From Verrucomicrobiota bacterium (GTDB lineage: Bacteria > Verrucomicrobiota > Verrucomicrobiia > Chthoniobacterales > JAFAMB01): 13,245 bases of DNA. Where the stretch lies: contig JAFAJU010000612.1 of assembly GCA_019236035.1 (NCBI GenBank), positions 1 through 13,245 on the forward strand, written 5' to 3'. Position 1 is the stretch's first letter. Each line of letters starts with the position of its first letter. This document shows positions 1 to 6,222 of the stretch, piece by piece. The notes below the pieces were generated by a model. It searched no databases and was not told where the DNA came from. It was given only the letters and a program-made list of their open reading frames with translations. Both the position numbers and the translations under genes were made by a program.

Positions 1-611
1 ATGTGGCGATAAACCTCGGCCAGGGTGCGTAAGCCATGCGTCTTTTTGCCCCGGCCGGGAAATTGCGTGCCGAAGTACGTGTTCAGGACCAGCATATTCG
101 GCTCATTGATCGTAATGTAGTATCGGATCGGCGGGAGACCGCGACGATCGGTCAAGGCACGGTTCACGTAAAGAATCGTCTCTCCAACGTATCGGCAGAA
201 ATGCTCGGTTATCTCAGGCTGAAGCCAAGGGTCTGTGCCAAGCCACGACGGATGCACGAAGTGGTGCAGCGTTAAAATCGGCTCGAGGCCATTTTGAAGG
301 CAATCGACCAGCATCTGGACGTAGTGGTCGAGTGCCTTGTGGTCGAACGGCGGGGGAGGCCCCTCCCGGTCGACGTAGGTTGGCTGCACCCGGCCCCATT
401 CTATCCCGAGGCGGAATGCGTTGAGGCCAAGGTCTCGGCAGCGTGCAAAGTCCTCCGGATATCGATGCCAGAAGTCGGCACCCAGACCGGAATCCGCGAC
501 TTCGCCCTTTCGTTCTGCGGCGGCCCAGTTGGTCTGAGGCTGACCAGGACCGTTATATCCTCCCTCGGATTGATAGGCAGACGTTGCTACGCCCCAAAGA
601 AAATCGCTCAT
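1..611 (-). CDS. Glycoside hydrolase family 1 (beta-glucosidase-like) protein, N-terminal part, cut by the left edge
   Basis: The first 203 codons of a GH1 (beta-glucosidase/beta-galactosidase clan) protein are visible; the gene continues off the left edge, and full GH1 enzymes are about 400-500 residues. It begins with the typical GH1 opening FLWGVATSAYQSEGG at residues 4-18, where the sugar-binding Gln is Q14. It then shows LGLNAFRLGIEWGRVQP (61-77), the subsite -1 motif TLHHFVHPSWL (114-124), and TINEPN (167-172) with the acid/base Glu at E170. The nucleophile Glu (TENG region) lies outside the window. The ATG at 611 was chosen because the family motif begins three residues later. It lies 2 nt after the stop codon of the upstream glycosyltransferase gene and has no good Shine-Dalgarno of its own, so translation is probably coupled. 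The substrate cannot be read from the sequence. The partner gene suggests glycolipid or glycoside turnover, or a transglycosylase role, but this is inference. Confidence 0.88.
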   Translation of the reverse strand, partial: MSDFLWGVATSAYQSEGGYNGPGQPQTNWAAAERKGEVADSGLGADFWHRYPEDFARCRDLGLNAFRLGIEWGRVQPTYVDREGPPPPFDHKALDHYVQMLVDCLQNGLEPILTLHHFVHPSWLGTDPWLQPEITEHFCRYVGETILYVNRALTDRRGLPPIRYYITINEPNMLVLNTYFGTQFPGRGKKTHGLRTLAEVYRH

Positions 612-613
612 TT

Positions 614-1810
614 TTATCGGGTTTTGCCGTCACGCTCCTTGCTTGCGGCAATCGTGATCGCTTCCGCCTCGTCGTCCGAAACTTCGAGAGCCGAGACCTC
701 ATCCGCAACGAGTGTTTCGACGACCGTCCTGGCCGCATCCGGCCGGCTCAGAGCAAAGGCCTTGCGCCGCATCTGCTCGATTCGGATTGGGTCATCGAGC
801 AGCGTGTCAATCTTGTAGGGAACCGTTGTCATTTCGTTGCATTTCACCGCGACCCCGTCTTCCAGAAGATGATCGCTATTGCGCTCCTCCTGGCCGGGAA
901 TCGGACTCACGATCACCATCGGCAGGCCGCATGCCAAGGCCTCGGCCGTGGTTAAACCACCCGGCTTTCCGATAAACAAATCAGAGATTTTCATCAGATC
1001 CGGCATCCGGTTGGTGTAGCCAAATACTTTAAAGCTATCGTTATTGCGGCCCACCAACTGAAGAACTCGGTCCCTGGTCTCGGGACTTCGCCCGCAGACG
1101 ACGATGGTCTGCGCCTTCGATCGAAGATTTTTGAGCCGTTCGACGACGAACTCAGCCGGTCCAACACCAAGCGCCCCTGCCGACAGCAACAGGGTCGGAC
1201 GTGTAGGGTGGAGCCCGTAATCGAAGCGCGTTGCTACCCGGTCAATCGGCGTGACGAACTCCGGATCAATCGGAATCCCGGAAACGGTGATCCTGTCTTT
1301 GGGCAAACCCAACTCTTCCAGATGAACCTTCGTCTCGGCGATGGCCACAAAATAGCGGTGAAAAACCCGCGACAACCACATCGCATGAAAATCCAGGTCG
1401 GTGACAACGATCGATAGGTGAGCATTGAGCAGGTTCTTCGCGATCAAATGCGAAATAATGCCGGCGGGCATGAAATGTGTGCAGACGGTGATATGCGGGT
1501 TGAAGCGCCGGATAAATTTGACCAGAGGCCCCGTATTCAGCCGGTCGAGCATAAGACGCATGCCATCCGTTTTCCAAGGTTCGTCACTCTGTTTGTACCA
1601 CCATCCTAGGAATTCGGGAGCGGTTTGCACGAGGCGCGCGTAGAGCTTGGAGTAAAAATCTCGAAACACTTTGTTCGTGAAATCCAGCGCGTCACTGTGC
1701 AGTACCTCACCCACCATGGGGTGCTCTTCGAAAACCTTGGTTAATGCCTCGCCAGCTCGGACGTGCCCGGTTCCGGCGCTGGTTGACATGATCAAAACTC
1801 GCTTTTTCAT
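614..1810 (-). CDS. MGDG synthase / processive diacylglycerol glycosyltransferase-like protein (GT28)
   Basis: This is a 398-residue glycosyltransferase of the GT28 family that includes plant monogalactosyldiacylglycerol synthase and Bacillus UgtP. These enzymes transfer a hexose from a UDP-sugar to diacylglycerol at the inner face of the membrane. The N-terminal acceptor-binding half opens with VLIMSTSAGTGHVRAGEAL (5-23) and continues with FNPHITVCTHFMPAGI (103-118) and VVTDLDFHAMWL (135-146). The C-terminal nucleotide-sugar domain has LLLSAGALGVGP (207-218), FGYTNRMPDLM (263-273) and the hallmark GKPGGLTTAEALACGLPMV (281-299) followed by PIPGQEE (303-309). The ATG at 1810 was chosen over upstream TTG/GTG-type starts because the family motif begins right after it, and the 56 residues upstream would encode the intergenic inverted repeat. 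The tail from about residue 368 is acidic and of low conservation. The sugar and acceptor (Glc or Gal, mono- or processive) cannot be told from the sequence. It is the first gene of a minus-strand pair with the GH1 gene and is divergent from glgX. Confidence 0.87.
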   Translation of the reverse strand: MKKRVLIMSTSAGTGHVRAGEALTKVFEEHPMVGEVLHSDALDFTNKVFRDFYSKLYARLVQTAPEFLGWWYKQSDEPWKTDGMRLMLDRLNTGPLVKFIRRFNPHITVCTHFMPAGIISHLIAKNLLNAHLSIVVTDLDFHAMWLSRVFHRYFVAIAETKVHLEELGLPKDRITVSGIPIDPEFVTPIDRVATRFDYGLHPTRPTLLLSAGALGVGPAEFVVERLKNLRSKAQTIVVCGRSPETRDRVLQLVGRNNDSFKVFGYTNRMPDLMKISDLFIGKPGGLTTAEALACGLPMVIVSPIPGQEERNSDHLLEDGVAVKCNEMTTVPYKIDTLLDDPIRIEQMRRKAFALSRPDAARTVVETLVADEVSALEVSDDEAEAITIAASKERDGKTR

Positions 1811-1864
1811 CGTTAAGTCTGGAAGCGAAATGTAGCAAAAATGGGGAAAAGGGAAATTATCCCG

Positions 1865-1892
1865 ATTGTAGCATAGGCTTCCAGCCTGTCGC
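1865..1892 (-). promoter_or_regulatory. Possible extended -10 promoter for the glycosyltransferase-GH1 pair
   Basis: On the minus strand, TGC followed by TACAAT (the -10 at 1865-1870) matches an extended -10 with 5 of 6 consensus bases. A weak -35, GCGACA (1887-1892, 4 of 6), lies 16 bp upstream. Transcription would start near 1858, leaving a leader of roughly 48 nt before the ATG at 1810. The spacer is mostly one arm of the inverted repeat, so the element may be fortuitous or may place the promoter under control of that structure. Confidence 0.3.
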
Positions 1893-1931
1893 CCGTTCGA
1901 CGTGGCGCTGTCAATACAGGCTGGAAGCCTA
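1874..1931. repeat. REP-like inverted repeat pair (two 16-bp arms)
   Basis: TAGGCTTCCAGCCTGT at 1874-1889 and ACAGGCTGGAAGCCTA at 1916-1931 are exact reverse complements, separated by 26 nt. Similarity extends outward: read from each arm, the next bases are TGCTAC (minus strand) and GGCTGC (plus strand), giving units of about 22 nt with two differences. Each arm is itself a small palindrome, with AGGCT and AGCCT around a GGA loop. The structure therefore resembles a REP/BIME pair of interspersed palindromic elements rather than a terminator. It lies between divergent promoters and no T-run follows. Whether the unit recurs elsewhere in the genome cannot be seen from this window. Confidence 0.8.
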
Positions 1932-2009
1932 GGCTGCTTTGGGAAACTTGGGATCGCCCGCCACTTCGCGGTCGACAATGGAATGATCCGAAGTACGGGT
2001 TAGGACAGT

Positions 2010-4247
2010 ATGAACAAAGTGCGGGTATGGACCGGAGCACCTTACCCATTGGGTGCGACCTGGACCGGCGACGGCGTGAATTTCGCTCTTTATTCGGAAA
2101 ACGCTACGGGTGTTGACCTCTGTTTGTTTGACCAGCCCGAAACGGACCATGAGGCCATCAGGGTCCGCATGACAGAGCGCACCGATCATGTCTGGCATGT
2201 CTTTATGCCAGACCTAAGGCCGGGCCAGTTGTACGGGTACCGGGTGTACGGACCGTACGAGCCGCAGAACGGTCATCGATTTAATGCCTCAAAGGTTCTG
2301 ATCGACCCGTACGCAAAAGCAATCGCCGGGAAGATCCGGTGGGGACCTGAAATGTTCGGATACCCGTTAGGCGATTCGAGCGAGGACCTTAAGCGAGACT
2401 ACCGTGATAACGCCTCGCAGGTTTCCAAGTCTGTAGTGATCGACTCCGCCTTTCCCTGGGGGAGAGACCAACGACCGCGAATTCCTTTGCATGAGTCGGT
2501 CGTTTACGAAGTCCACGTATCCGGCTTCAGCAAGCTCTGGGAAAAAATTCCTGAAGAGATCCGCGGGACATACGCAGGTTTAGCCGCACCGGCTGCGATC
2601 AGGTATTTCAAAGAACTCGGCGTGACAGCGATAGAGCTCCTGCCCGTGCACGAGCATGTGGACGACAGCATTCTGTTGGATCGCGGACTGACGAACTATT
2701 GGGGCTACAATACCATCGGATACTTTGCGCCTGAGAGCAGCTATTCCTGCAAGGGGGTTAACGGTGGGCAGGTCACAGACTTCAAAGACATGGTGCGAGA
2801 CCTGCATCGCGCCGGTCTCGAGGTGATCATCGACGTCGTCTACAACCACACCGCGGAAGGAAACCACTTGGGTCCGACCATATCGTTCAAAGGGATCGAC
2901 AACGCGGCCTACTACCGTCTGGTGGCGAATGACCGGCGCTTTTACATGGACTACACAGGTTGTGGCAATACACCAAACACCCAGAACCCGCGCGTGCTGC
3001 AACTCATTATGGATAGCCTTCGCTATTGGGTAACAGAGATGCACGTTGACGGATTTCGCTTCGATCTCGCGTCTGCGCTCGGTCGCGAAGAGCATTTCGT
3101 TACGCGGGACGCCGGCTTCTTCGACATTCTGCTGCAGGATCCAATCTTATCACAAGTAAAGCTTATCGCCGAACCATGGGACGTCGGTGAGGGGGGCTAC
3201 ATGGTCGGCAACTTTCCCATTCCCTGGTCGGAATGGAACGGCAAATACAGAGATTGCATTCGCCGATACTGGAAGGGCGATGCAGCCACGATGGCCGAGT
3301 TTGCCTATCGCCTGACTGGTAGCCCTGACCTCTACCAACACCAAGGCAAACGGCCGTACGCCAGCGTCAACTTTGTGACCGCCCATGATGGATTCACACT
3401 TAATGATCTCGTCTGCTACAACGACAAACACAACGAGGCGAATGGAGAAGAAAACCGGGACGGTGATAATAACAACAATTCGTGGAATTGTGGTGCCGAA
3501 GGACCGACGGACGACCGCCAGGTGAATATGCTCCGCAGGCGGCAGCGGCGGAATTTCATGGCGTCACTCCTGCTCTCCCAAGGCGTACCGATGCTTAACG
3601 CGGGGGACGAGTTTGCCCGAACCCAGCAGGGAAACAACAACACTTATTGCCAGGATAATGAACTCAACTGGTTCAATTGGAATTGGGATGATGACGCAAA
3701 GAACCTATTCGAGTTTACGAAAAGATTAATTCGTTTCCGGAAAGAGCACCCAGTGTTTCGACGCCCCAAATATTTCATGGGAAGAAGGATCCGCGGCTCA
3801 GACGTGAAAGATATCATGTGGTTCAACCCAAGCGGCGCCGAGATGAACGACCAGGATTGGCAGAATGGATTCGCGAAATGTCTTGGCATGCTGATTAGCG
3901 GATCCACCATTGACGTTCGCGATTCCAAAGGGGAATCGGTCCGGGACGACACTTTCCTGCTGCTTTGCAACGCCCATTACGAACCGCTGACTTTCATTCT
4001 TCCAGGTCGCGAAGAAATCCGGTGGGAATTGGCTCTGGATACTCATAAAGAACGCGGCTTTGTTAAACCTCAGAAGGTGATTGCAGCGGGTGATGAAGTT
4101 GAATTGGTCGACAGAAGTCTCTGTTTGTTGAAGCTTTGTGAAGGGGAAGAAAGTTTTGCGCGAGAAGCCTCCTGGACAACAAGGGAAGGAAAATCACCTT
4201 CAAAGGTCCCCACGAAAACCACCGACACGACAAATGATGAAAAATAG
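2010..4247 (+). CDS. glgX: Glycogen debranching enzyme GlgX (GH13_11, isoamylase type)
   Basis: This 745-residue protein hydrolyses alpha-1,6 branches of glycogen or limit dextrins in the cytoplasm and so supplies linear maltodextrins. A CBM48-like N-terminal domain (about 8-100) opens with YPLGATWTGDGVNFALYSENAT (12-33). It is followed by an alpha-amylase barrel with all four GH13 regions: DVVYNH (275-280), HVDGFRFDLAS (345-355, nucleophile D352), LIAEPWD (385-391, acid/base E388) and VTAHDGFTLNDLV (456-468, transition-state Asp D460). The asparagine-rich loop NRDGDNNNNSWNCG (482-495) is also typical of GlgX. The length fits the family (about 650-750). The C-terminal tail after about residue 715 is Thr/Lys-rich, looks disordered, and overlaps the start of treZ. 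The start at 2010 is supported by the family N-terminus and a short AGGA. It is the first gene of a trehalose-forming cluster, which argues for a role in feeding TreY/TreZ. Confidence 0.95.
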   Translation: MNKVRVWTGAPYPLGATWTGDGVNFALYSENATGVDLCLFDQPETDHEAIRVRMTERTDHVWHVFMPDLRPGQLYGYRVYGPYEPQNGHRFNASKVLIDPYAKAIAGKIRWGPEMFGYPLGDSSEDLKRDYRDNASQVSKSVVIDSAFPWGRDQRPRIPLHESVVYEVHVSGFSKLWEKIPEEIRGTYAGLAAPAAIRYFKELGVTAIELLPVHEHVDDSILLDRGLTNYWGYNTIGYFAPESSYSCKGVNGGQVTDFKDMVRDLHRAGLEVIIDVVYNHTAEGNHLGPTISFKGIDNAAYYRLVANDRRFYMDYTGCGNTPNTQNPRVLQLIMDSLRYWVTEMHVDGFRFDLASALGREEHFVTRDAGFFDILLQDPILSQVKLIAEPWDVGEGGYMVGNFPIPWSEWNGKYRDCIRRYWKGDAATMAEFAYRLTGSPDLYQHQGKRPYASVNFVTAHDGFTLNDLVCYNDKHNEANGEENRDGDNNNNSWNCGAEGPTDDRQVNMLRRRQRRNFMASLLLSQGVPMLNAGDEFARTQQGNNNTYCQDNELNWFNWNWDDDAKNLFEFTKRLIRFRKEHPVFRRPKYFMGRRIRGSDVKDIMWFNPSGAEMNDQDWQNGFAKCLGMLISGSTIDVRDSKGESVRDDTFLLLCNAHYEPLTFILPGREEIRWELALDTHKERGFVKPQKVIAAGDEVELVDRSLCLLKLCEGEESFAREASWTTREGKSPSKVPTKTTDTTNDEK

Positions 4248-6099
4248 AGTTTTTTCTCAAGGCGCAGAACTAACCGGCACCGGCGTCTCCTTTCGAACCT
4301 GGACAACCGGAAAAAAAAATGTGTCCGTGGTCATATTTGGAGAGAATGACAACGTAGTCCGCGAACTCCAACTAAGAGCGGAAACGACTGGATACTACAG
4401 CGTGACCGATGCCGCTTCTTCGGCTGGCACCCTGTATAAGTACCGGCTTGACGACAATGTTTTTCCCGATGTGGCCTCCCGCTTTCAGCCGCAGGGCGTC
4501 CACGGTCCATCGCAGGTCGTCGACGGGCGCTCGTTTCGCTGGACGGACCTCGAGTGGAAAGCGCCAGCGCTGCGCGAATTAGTGATTTATGAGCTCCATG
4601 TCGGCACCTTTACACCTGAAGGCACGTTTGAGGCGATTATTTCGCGATTAGATCATTTCAAAAAACTCGGAGTCAACGCGATCGAACTGATGCCGATCGC
4701 GGATTTTGCTGGCAACCGGAACTGGGGTTACGACTGCGTATCAATTTATGCACCGTCTCGCGCCTACGGGGAACCGGATGGACTCAGAACCCTCGTGAAC
4801 GCCGCGCATGCGGCCGGCATAGCCGTCATCCTGGATGTCGTCTACAACCACCTCGGACCCGACGGAAACTACATGGGCGCTTATTCGGATGACTACTTCA
4901 ATGCCGCCCATGACACTCCATGGGGTGCAGCATTTAATTTGGACAAGCCGGGCTCGGAGCCAGTCCGGAATCATTTTGCGGAAAACCCCCTCTATTGGAT
5001 GAGTGAATTCCACATAGATGGTTTCCGGCTCGATGCAACTCAAGCTATCCCGGATGATTCACCCAAACATCTGGTGCAGGAAATCACCGAACGAGCCCAG
5101 GCTGCGGGCGCATTTGTCATCTGCGAAGATCCGAGAAACGAACGGAAGTTGGTGCTTCCACGCGACCAGAGTGGTTACGGTTGTAACGCAGTCTGGTCCG
5201 ACGACTTCCATCATGTCACCCGCGTGCAGATGACGAAAGAGCAGGAGGGATACATGGGTTACTTCAAAGGTACAATGGAGGAGTTGGTGAAAACCATGCG
5301 CGAAGGCTGGCTGTTTACCGGCGAACTACAGAAAGATGGAATCCCGCGCGGAACGCCGGGCGCGGACATCGAACCGGAACATTTCGTTCACTGCATATCG
5401 AATCATGACCAGGTTGGGAACCGCGCCTACGGCGATCGGCTCAACAAAGTGGTCCCGGCGGCTGCGTACCGCGCTGCGTCTGCATTGCTTCTGACCGGGC
5501 CATACACACCGATGCTGTTCATGGGCCAGGAATGGGCAGCCTCAACTCCCTTCCTCTATTTCACTGACCACTATGATGAGTTAGGGCGTGGAGTCACCGA
5601 AGGGCGGCGCAAAGAGTTCGCCGACTTTTCGGACTTTAGAGATCCGAAAAAACGGGCGCTTATCCCTGATCCGCAGGCCTTAACGACATTCACAAATTCA
5701 AAGTTGATCTGGACGGAGCTCGAACAATCACCTCACGCTGAAACGCTCCGGCTTTACAGCGACTTTCTGCGGTTTCGCCGGACCAAAGTCAAAGAGCGCG
5801 GCCGAGGCTGCTGGCTAGTGGCCCAGGTTTCCGGTAGAGCAATTGCGCTTCGCTATCGACGACCAAAGCAGGGCGACATCCTGATCCTGGCTCAGTTATT
5901 GGCCAATGAAACGATCCTGGAGCCGACCAATGAACTGGTTCGTCCCGCGCAGGGGCGAACCTGGCGATTCGAAATCTCGTCCAATGAGTCAATCTATGGA
6001 GGAGAGCGGACAGGCCTTTTTGACCCTGAGAAAAATCAATTCGTGCTCACCGAACCCGAGTTGATCGTTTTCTGTGAGCACGACCAGAAGGACGCGTGA
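4234..6099 (+). CDS. treZ: Malto-oligosyltrehalose trehalohydrolase TreZ (GH13_10)
   Basis: TreZ cleaves the alpha-1,4 bond next to the trehalosyl end of maltooligosyl-trehalose and releases free trehalose in the cytoplasm. The 621-residue protein has an N-terminal beta-sandwich (about 1-110), then ELHVGTFTPEGTF (120-132), typical of TreZ and branching-enzyme relatives. The barrel motifs are DVVYNHLGPDGNY (201-213), HIDGFRLDAT (260-269, nucleophile D267), VICEDPRNE (295-303, acid/base E298) and ISNHDQVGNRAYGDR (388-402, D392). The GPYTPMLFMGQEW stretch (422-434) follows. Length and motif order match the family. Two adjacent ATGs (4234, 4237) can serve as the start, and both overlap the glgX stop (by 14 or 11 nt), so translation is likely coupled. 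No clear Shine-Dalgarno is present. The open frame extends upstream to 4138, but that part is basic and not family-like. Confidence 0.94.
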   Translation: MMKNRVFSQGAELTGTGVSFRTWTTGKKNVSVVIFGENDNVVRELQLRAETTGYYSVTDAASSAGTLYKYRLDDNVFPDVASRFQPQGVHGPSQVVDGRSFRWTDLEWKAPALRELVIYELHVGTFTPEGTFEAIISRLDHFKKLGVNAIELMPIADFAGNRNWGYDCVSIYAPSRAYGEPDGLRTLVNAAHAAGIAVILDVVYNHLGPDGNYMGAYSDDYFNAAHDTPWGAAFNLDKPGSEPVRNHFAENPLYWMSEFHIDGFRLDATQAIPDDSPKHLVQEITERAQAAGAFVICEDPRNERKLVLPRDQSGYGCNAVWSDDFHHVTRVQMTKEQEGYMGYFKGTMEELVKTMREGWLFTGELQKDGIPRGTPGADIEPEHFVHCISNHDQVGNRAYGDRLNKVVPAAAYRAASALLLTGPYTPMLFMGQEWAASTPFLYFTDHYDELGRGVTEGRRKEFADFSDFRDPKKRALIPDPQALTTFTNSKLIWTELEQSPHAETLRLYSDFLRFRRTKVKERGRGCWLVAQVSGRAIALRYRRPKQGDILILAQLLANETILEPTNELVRPAQGRTWRFEISSNESIYGGERTGLFDPEKNQFVLTEPELIVFCEHDQKDA

Positions 6100-6130
6100 G
6101 ACGAAGACAAATCAGGAATCAAGAGGGGAA

Positions 6131-6173
6131 CCGTCTAGCTTTGCTCGATGCTGAAGAGAGCAAAGTGGGACGG
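6131..6173 (+). other. Intercistronic hairpin between treZ and treY
   Basis: CCGTC (6131-6135) pairs with GACGG (6169-6173), and CTTTGCTC (6139-6146) pairs with GAGCAAAG (6158-6165). A 3x3 internal loop separates the two stems, and the apical loop is 11 nt. It sits in the 123-nt gap between treZ (stop 6099) and treY (start 6223). No T-run follows, so it is a poor intrinsic terminator. An mRNA processing or stability element is more likely. The rest of the gap shows purine-rich stretches leading into the treY ribosome site and no clear promoter. Confidence 0.5.
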
Positions 6174-6222
6174 CTCGCCTACGGCTTCTAACCGAAAAGA
6201 GTGAGAGGAGTAAAAAGAGGAA

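Larger units (their letters stand above)
1811..2009. other. Divergent intergenic region between the glycosyltransferase gene and glgX
   Basis: This 199-nt region is not assigned to a gene. It must carry the control signals for both the minus-strand GT28-GH1 pair and the plus-strand glgX-treZ unit. It contains a perfect inverted repeat (annotated separately) in its middle and an extended -10-like element reading toward the glycosyltransferase gene. For glgX, a weak Shine-Dalgarno-like AGGA at 2002-2005 lies 4 nt before the ATG at 2010. No convincing sigma70 promoter was found on the plus strand. Confidence 0.6.

Noticed and set aside
443..955. Plus-strand open frame of 170 codons
   Set aside because: It lies opposite the GH1 and glycosyltransferase genes, which have clear family motifs. 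Its translation is Arg/Pro-rich without recognisable features.
1811..1978. A 56-residue N-terminal extension of the glycosyltransferase frame
   Set aside because: It lacks family similarity, uses a non-ATG start and would be encoded across the inverted repeat. The ATG at 1810 sits directly before the conserved N-terminal motif.
2580..3095. Minus-strand open frame of 171 codons
   Set aside because: It is a shadow of the glgX barrel region and has no recognisable motif.
4138..4233. A 32-residue upstream extension of treZ inside the end of glgX
   Set aside because: The extra part is Lys/Arg/Pro-rich with no TreZ similarity and overlaps glgX by over 100 nt. The ATG pair at 4234/4237 fits the family start.
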